From Methylophilaceae bacterium (GTDB lineage: Bacteria; Pseudomonadota; Gammaproteobacteria; Burkholderiales; Methylophilaceae), in assembly GCA_006844635.1 (NCBI GenBank), contig SPJO01000128.1, positions 1-36,540 of the forward strand: a DNA stretch of 36,540 bases, given 5' to 3'. Positions 16,819-24,787 of this stretch are shown one piece after another. Made by a program: the position numbers and the translations under genes. The notes below the pieces were generated by a model. The model was not told where the DNA came from. It saw only the letters and a list, made by a program, of their open reading frames with translations, and did no database searches. The first letter of the stretch is position 1. Each line of letters opens with the position of its first letter.

Positions 16819-17577
16819 ATGCAGTTTAAATTCATGAAAATAATCTTCAGTTGCCTTCTAGTCGTGATAATGACGGGCTGCGCAACAACAAGTAATGACC
16901 CATTGGAATCGGTTAACCGTGGGGTTTATAAATTCAACGATGTCACAGATCGCGCTTTAATTAAGCCAGTGGCAACAGCTTATAAAACCGTGACGCCATC
17001 ACCTGTGCGCAAAGGTTTTAGTAACTTCTTTAACAACCTCGGCTCTATCACCTCTGTTGTAAACAATATATTGCAACTGAAATTTGCAAATGCATTCACT
17101 GAGGCTGGTCGTTTTGTCATTAACAGTACATTTGGTATCGCCGGTTTTATTGATGTTGCTGGCATGGACAATGTGCCTGTGCATAATGAGGACTTCGGTC
17201 AAACCTTAGGCCACTGGGGCGTAGGTAATGGGCCTTACCTTGTTCTACCGTTTCTTGGCCCAAGCACACTACGTGATACAACAGGGTTAGTGGTTGACCG
17301 AGTAACAACTGATCCAATCACTTACACACACAACATTGGTGAAATTAGATTGCATAACCAACTCCGCGCAGCGCAGCTTATCGACAAGCGCGCACAATTG
17401 TTAGATGCAACAGACTTATTAGGCACTGCATCGCTTGATCCTTATGCCTTTACACGTGATGCATATTTACAAAAGCGTGCTAGTGACGTACAAGATGGTT
17501 TAGTACCAATTGATTTACTAGACGGGTCTTTTGAACCAGCAGATGAAGATATGGAAACACCTGTTGCTGAAAATTAA
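16819..17577 (+). CDS. mlaA: MlaA (VacJ) outer-membrane lipoprotein
   Basis: Component of the Mla system that removes mislocalised phospholipids from the outer leaflet of the outer membrane. The N terminus is a lipoprotein signal ending MTGC with C21 as the lipidated residue. The family block DPLESVNRGVYKFND follows at once, then the GLGHWG-like sequence QTLGHWGVGNGPYLVLPFLGPST. The 252 residues are normal. The first ATG is chosen; a second at 16834 would also leave a usable signal. The mlaFEDCB transporter genes are not adjacent in this window. Confidence 0.95.
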   Translation: MQFKFMKIIFSCLLVVIMTGCATTSNDPLESVNRGVYKFNDVTDRALIKPVATAYKTVTPSPVRKGFSNFFNNLGSITSVVNNILQLKFANAFTEAGRFVINSTFGIAGFIDVAGMDNVPVHNEDFGQTLGHWGVGNGPYLVLPFLGPSTLRDTTGLVVDRVTTDPITYTHNIGEIRLHNQLRAAQLIDKRAQLLDATDLLGTASLDPYAFTRDAYLQKRASDVQDGLVPIDLLDGSFEPADEDMETPVAEN

Positions 17578-17597
17578 TATGTAATCCAGCACATATA

Positions 17598-17625
17598 AAA
17601 AAAGCCTCTAATAAGAGGCTTTTTT
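17598..17625. terminator. Bidirectional rho-independent terminator
   Basis: A 12-base stem AAAAAAGCCTCT/AGAGGCTTTTTT with loop AATA lies between the convergent mlaA (+) and pmbA (-) genes. A and T runs on the two sides let it act on both strands. Confidence 0.93.
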
Positions 17626-17669
17626 ATTGTCCACAGCAAACGTCATGTTGCCAAGCTGCTTCTTTCCCT

Positions 17670-18989
17670 CTATTTAGCAGCCACTGTCATTTGCTCAATC
17701 AGAATAGAGCCTGTTTGTTTAGCACTAGGCAACACCGCATCATTGCCAACCGCCACAATATGCTTCAGCATATCTTTAATATTCCCTGCGATGGTAATCT
17801 CTTCAACTGGGTGAATCACTTCACCATTCTCCACCCAGAAGCCAGCAGCACCTCTTGAATAGTCACCCGTGACCATATTCAAGCCATGCCCCAACACTTC
17901 TGTCACCAATACGCCTGTCCCCATCATGGCTAACAACTCATCAAAGTTTTGTTGCGTATCTTGTATCACCAAATTATGTGCGCCGCCAGCATTGCCTGTT
18001 GTCTCCAACCCTAATTTTCTTGCTGAATAACTCGAGAGCATATAGCCTTGCAATACGCCATTTTCCACCAGCATACGTGGCTTTGTCACAACGCCTTCAT
18101 TATCAAAAGGACTACTTGCCAGCCCTTTGTTGACATGTGGCAGCTCTTCAATATTCAGTAATGGTGCGGCGATTTGCTGCCCTAAACTATCGAGTAAAAA
18201 AGAGGACTTTCTATATAAGTTACCGCCAGAAATCGCACTAATTAATGAAGAAATTAAACCACTCGCCAAAGGTGCTTCAAACAAGACAGGGTATTGCCCA
18301 GTTTTAATCGGCTTCACACCCAAACGCCTCACTGTTCGCTGCCCGGCTCGCAGACCCACCGCTTCAGCACTCGCCATATCTCTGGCATCTCTGGCATTGG
18401 TATACCAATAATCTCGCTGCATTGCACCAGAAACTTCCGCGATGACTGAGCAACTAATGCTATGTCTTGAACTAGGGTAACCGCCAATGAAACCGTGTGT
18501 ATTCGCATACACAAAGCGTCCTTCGCTAAGTGACACATTAGCCCCTTCGGAATTTTTGATTCGCGGGTCAACTGCCAATGCTGCTGCCTCACACTGCTTT
18601 GCCAATTCACTCGCTTCTTCAACACTTAATTGCCTTGGGTGATAAAGATCTAAGTCTTGTGTATTTTGCGCCATCAAGGCTGCATCAGCCAAACCAAAGA
18701 ACGGGTCTTCAGCAGTAAATTTAGCAATGTTACAAGCAGCATTCACCGTATCTTTGATGGCTTGCGGGCTAAAGTCTGAGCTGTTGGCATAGCCTTTTTT
18801 ATGACCAAAAAAAACAGTCAGTGAGATGCCTTTGTCACGGTTATACTCAATATTCTCGGTCTCACCTTTTCGGACAGAAACATTCTGACCAGTCCCAAAA
18901 CTCACATCGACTTCAGCGTCCGATGCCCCTGCTTGCTTCGCCAGTTTCAAAGCATCTTCACTAATTTGTTTTAAGCTTGCTTGATCCAT
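17670..18989 (-). CDS. pmbA: Metalloprotease PmbA (TldD/PmbA family)
   Basis: Partner of TldD in a zinc-dependent protease that processes small peptides such as microcin B17 precursor and the antitoxin CcdA. PmbA itself lacks the metal-binding HExxxH of TldD. Seen: VRKGETENIEYNRDKGISLTVFFGHKKG near the N terminus and the C-terminal LVTEVLGHGLNMVTGDYSRGAAGFWVENGE typical of the family. The start at 18989 gives 439 residues, close to E. coli PmbA (450). A longer frame begins at 19064 but adds 25 residues without family resemblance and covers the likely promoter gap. tldD is not in the window. Confidence 0.93.
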   Translation of the reverse strand: MDQASLKQISEDALKLAKQAGASDAEVDVSFGTGQNVSVRKGETENIEYNRDKGISLTVFFGHKKGYANSSDFSPQAIKDTVNAACNIAKFTAEDPFFGLADAALMAQNTQDLDLYHPRQLSVEEASELAKQCEAAALAVDPRIKNSEGANVSLSEGRFVYANTHGFIGGYPSSRHSISCSVIAEVSGAMQRDYWYTNARDARDMASAEAVGLRAGQRTVRRLGVKPIKTGQYPVLFEAPLASGLISSLISAISGGNLYRKSSFLLDSLGQQIAAPLLNIEELPHVNKGLASSPFDNEGVVTKPRMLVENGVLQGYMLSSYSARKLGLETTGNAGGAHNLVIQDTQQNFDELLAMMGTGVLVTEVLGHGLNMVTGDYSRGAAGFWVENGEVIHPVEEITIAGNIKDMLKHIVAVGNDAVLPSAKQTGSILIEQMTVAAK

Positions 18990-19092
18990 TACACTCACAT
19001 CATTGCTAGTAACTAAAAATGTTATGATACATGGCATCCCGCCAACACTGGTGGTTTCTATCAAAAAATCTGGAACACTATAGAGTCAGCTC

Positions 19093-19626
19093 ATGCAAGA
19101 AGATGATGAAGATATCGAATTTATCAGTAAAACGCAGCGTAAAGCGGAAGCTGATGCCAAGCAAATGGTTGGCAAGAAGCTTATCGACTTAACTAAAGCA
19201 CAAATTGAAAAGCTCAACCTTGATGAGAGTTTGCACGATGCTGTGCTTGAAGCTAAACGCCTGACATCGAATGGTGCTATCCGCCGCCAATTGCAGTATA
19301 TTGGCAAACTCATGCGGAATACCGAGATTGCGCCAATTGAGGAGCAGCTTGCACGGTGGGAAGGCAAGCACGATCAAGAGAATGCACGCTTCCACACATT
19401 AGAACGGTGGCGTGACCGCTTAATTGATGATGCTGGAAAATCTAAATCAGATGTCCTACAAGCATTTGTCGACGAATATCCAAATGCTGAAATTCAGCGC
19501 CTCCGGACATTAAGTCGCAATGCGCAAAAAGAACAATCTGCAAACAAACCGCCAAAAAGCAGCCGCGAGTTGTTCAAATTACTTCGCGAAATTGCCGAGG
19601 ATCAGCCACAAGCAGACACCAACTAA
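19093..19626 (+). CDS. darP: Ribosome biogenesis factor DarP (YjgA, DUF615)
   Basis: Associates with late 50S assembly intermediates in E. coli and helps maturation. The 177-residue, highly charged helical protein contains ISKTQRKAEADAKQMVGKKLIDL and GAIRRQLQYIGKLMR, both diagnostic of YjgA. It is divergent from pmbA, an arrangement found widely in proteobacteria. It ends one base before the stop of the convergent PDZ gene, with no terminator between. Confidence 0.95.
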   Translation: MQEDDEDIEFISKTQRKAEADAKQMVGKKLIDLTKAQIEKLNLDESLHDAVLEAKRLTSNGAIRRQLQYIGKLMRNTEIAPIEEQLARWEGKHDQENARFHTLERWRDRLIDDAGKSKSDVLQAFVDEYPNAEIQRLRTLSRNAQKEQSANKPPKSSRELFKLLREIAEDQPQADTN

Positions 19627-19627
19627 A

Positions 19628-20359
19628 TCACTTAGCAAGTGAGTTCAATGTGGCTTTTGTGACAACAGGTGCACCTTCGCGCTCAAAAGCCACTTCTACT
19701 TGCTGACCTTGATATCGACCAACAGCAGGACCTAGTGCTTCTGGCTCTTGCAGATCAAAATCGCCAAGCTTCATTAACACATCACCACGTTTCAAACCCG
19801 CTTTATAGGCTGGCGAGCCTTTAATGACAGCAAGCACCTTCAAACCGTCTAATGGTGTGACATTACCATCCTTGTCTTTGTGCTTTAATTTGATGACATG
19901 TAAGCCAAATATTGGCATCGGCACTTTCGCCCAATAACTTGCATAGTAACGATACTTTTCATCCGCTTCTAACGCTTTCTCATCAATCTCACCTGTTGTC
20001 TCAGCGGCTTCTTTGAGGAGTTGTAATTGCGAGAGTGATGATTTTTTAGAGGCATATTTACTGTAAACCAAAACGACATCGGCTTTAATAGCTTTCGCAT
20101 GCGTAAGCGCCATATTAGGCATAATACTGCCCGCTTCAAACCCTGTACTGCCCATCATGTCATAGCCACGTTCAAGCATGTCTATATTATCTTCATCCGC
20201 ATGATTGCTTACATACATTTTGGTGTCTGGCTCAACCAACAAAGACTTTAATCCACGTCCATTTTGTTCCTTATAGTGCTTCGCATAAAGATTTTCTTCG
20301 GCTTGTACCATTTGCACACTCATGAAAACCAAAACCAGTAGTATTTTTTTCATCATCAT
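19628..20359 (-). CDS. Secreted PDZ-domain protein
   Basis: Probable periplasmic protein of 243 residues. The signal peptide is about residues 1-20 (cut after VQA). Residues about 45-105 hold a domain with the pattern DMLERGYDMMGSTGF...A...A...ADVVLVYSKY, which I have seen in other uncharacterised secreted proteins. Residues about 165-230 form a PDZ domain (GLKVLAVIKGSPAYKAGLKRGDVLMKLGD). No protease catalytic site is present, so it is probably a binding or scaffold protein. Three successive ATG codons open the gene; AAAGG lies 7 bases before the first. Confidence 0.88.
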   Translation of the reverse strand: MMMKKILLVLVFMSVQMVQAEENLYAKHYKEQNGRGLKSLLVEPDTKMYVSNHADEDNIDMLERGYDMMGSTGFEAGSIMPNMALTHAKAIKADVVLVYSKYASKKSSLSQLQLLKEAAETTGEIDEKALEADEKYRYYASYWAKVPMPIFGLHVIKLKHKDKDGNVTPLDGLKVLAVIKGSPAYKAGLKRGDVLMKLGDFDLQEPEALGPAVGRYQGQQVEVAFEREGAPVVTKATLNSLAK

Positions 20360-20379
20360 CTCAAAGCCTTTGATTTGTC

Positions 20380-20408
20380 GTTATAATCTTTACCATCAAT
20401 AGACACAA
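20380..20408 (-). promoter_or_regulatory. Likely promoter of the PDZ-protein gene
   Basis: On the - strand: TTGTGT (20408-20403), 17 bases, TATAAC (20385-20380), about 20 bases before the start codon at 20359. The same bases give TATAAT on the + strand (20382-20387), 40 bases before mogA, so the element may be a divergent promoter. Confidence 0.5.
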
Positions 20409-20427
20409 TACAAAACAAATAATTCAT

Positions 20428-21003
20428 ATGCAATCAGAAAAAATTAAAATTGGCTTGGTCTCTATTAGCGACCGAGCTTCTCAAGGCGTTTATGAAGACA
20501 AAGGCATTCCGAGTCTTAAAGCGTGGCTCAACAAAGCCGTAAGCTCACCCTTTGAAACCATTGAAGCACTTATTGCTGACGAACAAACTACCATTGAATC
20601 AACACTCATCGAGCTCGTCGACAATCAAGGCTGTCACTTAATACTGACCACCGGCGGGACAGGCCCAGCCTTGCGCGACATCACCCCAGAAGCAACACTT
20701 GCGGTTGGAGATAAGGCTATGCCCGGATTCGGCGAACAAATGCGCCAAATCAGCCTACACTTTGTTCCAACTGCTATTTTATCAAGACAAGTCGCTGTCA
20801 TTCGCAAGCAAAGCCTCATTATGAATTTGCCTGGACAGCCAAAAGCCATTGCCCAAACACTCGAAGGCTTAAAAGATGATGCTGGCAATATTACAGTACC
20901 TGGTATTTTTGCAGCTGTGCCTTATTGCTTGGATTTAATTGGCGCGCCTTTTATTGAAACAGATGAAACGATTGTTAAAGCCTTCCGTCCAAAAAAGAAA
21001 TAA
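20428..21003 (+). CDS. mogA: Molybdopterin adenylyltransferase
   Basis: Adenylates molybdopterin before molybdenum insertion in cofactor synthesis. Seen: KIGLVSISDRASQGVYEDKGIP at the N terminus, the MPT-binding motif TTGGTGPALRDITPEAT, and MNLPGQPKAIAQTL. The 191 residues and single-domain structure fit MogA rather than MoaB or MoeA. No other molybdenum-cofactor genes are nearby. The oxygenase gene starts 15 bases later. Confidence 0.95.
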   Translation: MQSEKIKIGLVSISDRASQGVYEDKGIPSLKAWLNKAVSSPFETIEALIADEQTTIESTLIELVDNQGCHLILTTGGTGPALRDITPEATLAVGDKAMPGFGEQMRQISLHFVPTAILSRQVAVIRKQSLIMNLPGQPKAIAQTLEGLKDDAGNITVPGIFAAVPYCLDLIGAPFIETDETIVKAFRPKKK

Positions 21004-21018
21004 AAGACGAGATCAACA

Positions 21019-21882
21019 ATGGCATATATTCTAGACAGTAGCTGGCAAAGTTGGATCAAAGAGAATGCACAACGTGGTTGCTTAAAGCCAGACATGCTTA
21101 AAGTCATGACAGAGGCTGGCATTGATATAGAAACAGCACAGTTTAACTTAACGCTTTATGAAGCGAGCAACCATCCAAAATCAAATATTAATAATGTACT
21201 GAGTGCCGCCAACAACGTAGGTGAAAGCGCAAGCACCTATCTCTTTCAACATGAAAACATACTGCAGACTAGTGATGGTCAAACCATTCATGTCGCGATG
21301 CGCTGTAATAAGCCAGACGTGGTCCTACTTGACAACTTTATGACGGCTGATGAGTGTGATGAGTTATGTAAATTATCTGAGGGTACACTAACCAAATCTA
21401 CAGTTGTGGATGATGCAACAGGCAAAGGCATTAAGCACCAAAGCCGCACCAGCCAAGGCACTTACTTTACCTTGGGCCAAAACACATTAGTCGAAAAACT
21501 AGAAAGCCGTATCAGTGAAATTACAGGCATTCCAGCAACACATGGTGAAGGCATTCAAATCCTTAATTACATTGATGGTGGCGAATATAAGCCACACTTC
21601 GATTACTTCTCTGACAATGAAGGTGGTCGTGCAAACATGTCAAAAGCTGGGCAACGCATTATCACCATCATCATGTATTTAAACGACGTGGCAGCTGGCG
21701 GTGCCACCATCTTCCCTGAGCTAAATCTTAATATCTATCCGAAGAAAGGCTCTGCCATCTATTTCTCTTATTTCAACACTGGCGGACAAACTGATGCGCT
21801 CACCCTTCATGGTGGTGCACCAGTCATTGAAGGCGAAAAATGGATTGCCACAAAATGGCTGCGCGAAAATAGCTTCTTATAA
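21019..21882 (+). CDS. 2-oxoglutarate/Fe(II) oxygenase, prolyl 4-hydroxylase type
   Basis: Predicted iron- and 2-oxoglutarate-dependent hydroxylase, 287 residues. The C-terminal catalytic domain (about 98-285) carries the iron ligands H193 and D195 (KPHFDYF) and H264 (LHGGAPV), with K274 as the 2-oxoglutarate salt-bridge residue (EGEKWIATKW). Residues 1-95 form an extra region without a domain I recognise. Bacterial relatives hydroxylate proteins (a Pseudomonas enzyme acts on EF-Tu), but the substrate here is unknown. It is cytoplasmic by lack of a signal, and probably co-transcribed with mogA. Confidence 0.92.
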   Translation: MAYILDSSWQSWIKENAQRGCLKPDMLKVMTEAGIDIETAQFNLTLYEASNHPKSNINNVLSAANNVGESASTYLFQHENILQTSDGQTIHVAMRCNKPDVVLLDNFMTADECDELCKLSEGTLTKSTVVDDATGKGIKHQSRTSQGTYFTLGQNTLVEKLESRISEITGIPATHGEGIQILNYIDGGEYKPHFDYFSDNEGGRANMSKAGQRIITIIMYLNDVAAGGATIFPELNLNIYPKKGSAIYFSYFNTGGQTDALTLHGGAPVIEGEKWIATKWLRENSFL

Positions 21883-21904
21883 CAATCAACGTCAACAATC
21901 GCTT

Positions 21905-22264
21905 ATGCTCAAACTCATCAAACGCTCACAAGCTGTCATGCCTTATCTTTTCGCATTTTCACTCATCATTGCCACTGGCTTGCTACTGATGGAACTCCCC
22001 CCTAGTGAAGGCGGCTTTCCACATGCTGATAAAATTATCCATACCCTACTATTCTTATTACTGAGTGGCACAGGCATATTGGCTTTTCCTAAACAAGCCA
22101 CACTGATTTTCGTTTGCTTAGCAATCTATGCTGCTACCACAGAGCTTCTACAACATCTGTTAACCGTCACGCGTCATGCCAGCCTGCTTGATTGGGTTGC
22201 AGACATTATCGGTATATTATTATGCCTATTCGCAATGCGATTCTATAAGCAACATGACAGCTGA
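21905..22264 (+). CDS. VanZ-like membrane protein
   Basis: Small inner-membrane protein, 119 residues, with about four hydrophobic segments (13-31, 43-60, 65-80, 95-112). VanZ-family marks are seen in order: DKIIHTLLFLLL (D42, H46), TELLQ (79-83) and LLDWVADIIGILL. VanZ is linked to teicoplanin resistance in enterococci, but the role in proteobacteria is unknown. An open frame extends upstream over the oxygenase gene; the ATG at 21905 places the first membrane segment correctly. It overlaps thiL by 11 bases. Confidence 0.86.
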   Translation: MLKLIKRSQAVMPYLFAFSLIIATGLLLMELPPSEGGFPHADKIIHTLLFLLLSGTGILAFPKQATLIFVCLAIYAATTELLQHLLTVTRHASLLDWVADIIGILLCLFAMRFYKQHDS

Positions 22265-23219
22265 ATTCAACCTTATTAAGCAGCACTTTACCCATGCCAC
22301 CAAGCACACTGACTTAGGTGTTGGCGATGATGCGGCATTAGTGCACGTTTCTGCTGGGCACCAGTTAGTCGTATCAACAGACATGTCCTTGGTTGACGTT
22401 CACTTCTTTCAAGATGCAGAACCCTATAACATTGGCTGGAAGTCGCTCGCCGTTAATGTCTCTGATATGGCAGCAATGGGCGCCAACCCAAAATGGATAA
22501 CACTATCTATTGCATTGCCGACCATTAATAACACTTGGCTGTTGGAGTTTTCTCGTGGGCTAATGGCTTGCGCTAGCGCGTTCAATATTGATTTGATTGG
22601 TGGTGACACCACTCGCGGCCCACTCAACATTAGTATCCAAATAATGGGAGAAGTGCCAATTGGAAAAGCATTAAGAAGGGATGGCGCCAAAGATGGTGAC
22701 GATATTTGGGTGAGCGGTCATCTTGGCAATGCAGCATTAGGACTACAGCTTTTACAAAAGAAACTGCCTAATGTAAATGAAGAAACACGTTCTGTTTGTC
22801 TAAAAGCGATTAATACGCCGCAGCCGCGCATTGCACTTGGCTTAGCATTAAGTAATATTGCGACTAGCTGTATAGACATTTCCGATGGGCTAATGGCTGA
22901 CTTAGGCCATGTCTTAAAAGCCTCAAATGTAGGTGGCACTATCCAACTCGAAAGCATTCCTTGTTTACCCGACATTCGTGCACAACTAGAAGAACCTGAT
23001 ACGCAGCGTTTATTGCTGGCTGGAGGAGAAGATTACGAGCTTTGCTTTACAGCCCCAAGCCAACAAAGAGAAAATATTATGGATGTTGCTATGGAATTAA
23101 GGTTGCAGCTAATGCGTGTTGGGCGCATTAACCAAACAGACAGTCTAACCGCCACCTTACATAACAAAGTACTCAACATTAAACACCTAGGCTACGACCA
23201 CTTTTCCAGTCAAACTTAA
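22254..23219 (+). CDS. thiL: Thiamine-monophosphate kinase
   Basis: Phosphorylates thiamine monophosphate to thiamine diphosphate. The start at 22254 gives MTAEFNLIKQHF, the conserved N terminus, and overlaps the VanZ gene by 11 bases; the longer frame upstream runs inside VanZ and is not conserved sequence. Seen: GVGDDAALV, STDMSLVDVHF, NVSDMAAMGANP, IGGDTTRGP, CIDISDGLMADL and AGGEDYELCFT. The 321 residues are normal. It is followed by pgpA and pncC, a conserved proteobacterial trio. Confidence 0.97.
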   Translation: MTAEFNLIKQHFTHATKHTDLGVGDDAALVHVSAGHQLVVSTDMSLVDVHFFQDAEPYNIGWKSLAVNVSDMAAMGANPKWITLSIALPTINNTWLLEFSRGLMACASAFNIDLIGGDTTRGPLNISIQIMGEVPIGKALRRDGAKDGDDIWVSGHLGNAALGLQLLQKKLPNVNEETRSVCLKAINTPQPRIALGLALSNIATSCIDISDGLMADLGHVLKASNVGGTIQLESIPCLPDIRAQLEEPDTQRLLLAGGEDYELCFTAPSQQRENIMDVAMELRLQLMRVGRINQTDSLTATLHNKVLNIKHLGYDHFSSQT

Positions 23220-23225
23220 AATAAA

Positions 23226-23714
23226 ATGGCAAAACAACCTGATTTTAAATTTCTAATCTCGCACCCCGCTCACTTTTTAGCCTTAGGCTTTGGTAGCGGC
23301 TTAGCACCAAAAGCACCCGGCACATTCGGTACGATTGTTGGCTTACCACTGTATTACCTTATCGCGAATTACCCAATCGGCGTGCAGCTTGCAATCATGG
23401 CAGCCATGTTCGTCATCGGTATTTATTTTTGTGAGGTCGCGGGCAACAACTTAGGTGTGAGCGATCACGGCAGTATTGTTTGGGATGAAATCGTTGCCAT
23501 GATGTTAGTACTGACTATCGCCCCAATGCACTGGCTCTGGTGGCTAGTGGCTTTTGCATTATTTAGACTATTTGATATATGGAAGCCTTTTCCAATTCGC
23601 CAATGCGATGCCAAACTTAAGGGTGGCTTTGGTGTCATGTTTGATGATTTGCTAGCTGCGCTATATGCGATGTTAGCCATGAAAGCGTTGTTATGGATGA
23701 CGGCGCAAATTTAA
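23226..23714 (+). CDS. pgpA: Phosphatidylglycerophosphatase A
   Basis: Inner-membrane phosphatase that makes phosphatidylglycerol from its phosphate precursor. Seen: GFGSGLAPKAPGTFGTIVGLPL near the N terminus, IVWDEIVAMM, and GGFGVMFDDLLAALYA with the conserved acidic pair. It has 162 residues and several membrane segments. It lies 6 bases after thiL and overlaps pncC by 22 bases. Confidence 0.95.
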   Translation: MAKQPDFKFLISHPAHFLALGFGSGLAPKAPGTFGTIVGLPLYYLIANYPIGVQLAIMAAMFVIGIYFCEVAGNNLGVSDHGSIVWDEIVAMMLVLTIAPMHWLWWLVAFALFRLFDIWKPFPIRQCDAKLKGGFGVMFDDLLAALYAMLAMKALLWMTAQI

Positions 23715-24190
23715 ATAAGCTTAGCCAAACACTTGGCTTGGCGTTGCAGCAACATGGTGCAGTGCTCGCCCTAGCAGAGTCTTGCACTGGCGGCCTTGTG
23801 GCAGCCAGCATCACCGAGATTGCAGGGAGCTCTGCATGGTTTGATCGAGGCTTTGTTACCTATAGCAACGCCGCCAAGCATGACATGCTTGGCATCCCTA
23901 TAGACACATTAGAAAAATACGGTGCGGTCAGTGAGCAAACGGCAGTGGCGATGGCTGAAGGCGCACGCCAGCATAGCCAAGCCAACATCACAGGCAGCAT
24001 CACGGGAATTGCAGGGCCAAGCGGCGGCACAACGAACAAACCTGTCGGTACTGTCTGCTTCGCTTGGACAAATCAGACCGGGCAGACAACATCAACCACT
24101 GAACTGTTTTCTGGCGACCGCCAGTCAATACGAAAACAGGCCGCCATCAAGTTGATGACAAGCCTGATTAATCTCTTAGAAAAAAACTAA
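23693..24190 (+). CDS. pncC: Nicotinamide-nucleotide amidohydrolase (CinA C-terminal type)
   Basis: Converts nicotinamide mononucleotide to nicotinate mononucleotide in NAD recycling. Only the amidohydrolase domain is present (165 residues), without the CinA N-terminal domain. Catalytic residues seen: S30 in LAESCTGG, Y57 and K62 in FVTYSNAAKHDMLG, followed by GIAGPSGGT and KPVGTVCFAW. The ATG at 23693 is inside the end of pgpA. It converges with the His/Tyr-rich gene with only 4 bases between the stops. Confidence 0.95.
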   Translation: MDDGANLNKLSQTLGLALQQHGAVLALAESCTGGLVAASITEIAGSSAWFDRGFVTYSNAAKHDMLGIPIDTLEKYGAVSEQTAVAMAEGARQHSQANITGSITGIAGPSGGTTNKPVGTVCFAWTNQTGQTTSTTELFSGDRQSIRKQAAIKLMTSLINLLEKN

Positions 24191-24194
24191 ATCA

Positions 24195-24581
24195 CTAGCG
24201 CCAGTGTTTGTAGGAATCACGCTGCCTATGGTGACGCTTATGGTGTTTTTTGACATGTCTTTTATGGCGCTTGTAATGATCATAGTGCTTATAGCCATAA
24301 TCCTGTGGGCCATAGTGACGATAACCACGATATGGGCTATGCCGGTAAACGACTACTGGCTCATAATAAATGACCCTAGGCGCATCATAATAAACTCTTG
24401 GGGTAGCATGATAGCTGCGGTGCGTTCGGATAGACCGATGGCTATCGTAATGTCTATGGCCATGGTCGTAACCATAACTTCCAACACTAATACTCAAGCC
24501 ATAGGAGTCTCGTGCTTGTGCTGTTGTAACCGATAATGCACTGAGTGCTGCAATAGCAATGATGGTTTTCAATATTTTCAT
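24195..24581 (-). CDS. Secreted histidine/tyrosine/arginine-rich protein
   Basis: Not a family I can name. The 128-residue product has a signal peptide (about 1-23, cut after AQA). The mature ~105 residues hold about 17 His, 18 Tyr and 16 Arg, in a YGYDHGHRHYDSHRS segment, a middle part with YYDAPRVIYYEPVVVYRHSPYRGYRHYG, and a very basic His/Lys/Arg tail. The composition suggests metal, heme or surface binding, or a low-complexity envelope protein. The start at 24581 has GGAG 5 bases upstream; an upstream in-frame ATG at 24605 is less likely. Confidence 0.8.
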   Translation of the reverse strand: MKILKTIIAIAALSALSVTTAQARDSYGLSISVGSYGYDHGHRHYDSHRSIRTHRSYHATPRVYYDAPRVIYYEPVVVYRHSPYRGYRHYGPQDYGYKHYDHYKRHKRHVKKHHKRHHRQRDSYKHWR

Positions 24582-24646
24582 ATTAACTCCAATCCTTAAA
24601 TTCATTTCTCCCCTGAGTTATGAATAACGCTTTACCAAGCTAAACG

Positions 24647-24674
24647 TTGACACCAGAATACACTCGTATAAATA
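24647..24674 (+). promoter_or_regulatory. Possible recA promoter
   Basis: An exact TTGACA at 24647-24652 is followed by an AT-rich TATAAATA at 24667-24674. The spacing is 14 bases to TATAAA or 16 to TAAATA, so the -10 is imperfect either way. It would give a leader of over 100 bases before recA. No CTGT-N8-ACAG LexA-type operator is present in 24606-24787. Confidence 0.4.
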
Positions 24675-24787
24675 AAGTAGCAAGTATTTACGCACCCTGC
24701 ATTACTGCATGGCGCTTACGTTTAAGGGCAAACTATGAAATAATTAGACGTTACAAAAATTAGATTAAATTTAAGGTAAAAATCACC

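Noticed and set aside
18990..19064. 25-residue N-terminal extension of PmbA
   Set aside because: It has no family similarity and would occupy the divergent pmbA/darP promoter gap; the ATG at 18989 gives a normal-length protein.
22176..22253. Upstream extension of the thiL frame inside the VanZ-like gene
   Set aside because: Conserved ThiL sequence starts at MTAEFNLIK (22254); the extra residues only translate the VanZ gene in another frame.
24606..24787. SOS box before recA
   Set aside because: The best candidates (CTGAGTTATGAATAAC, CTGCATTACTGCATGG) do not match the CTGT-N8-ACAG consensus on both halves.
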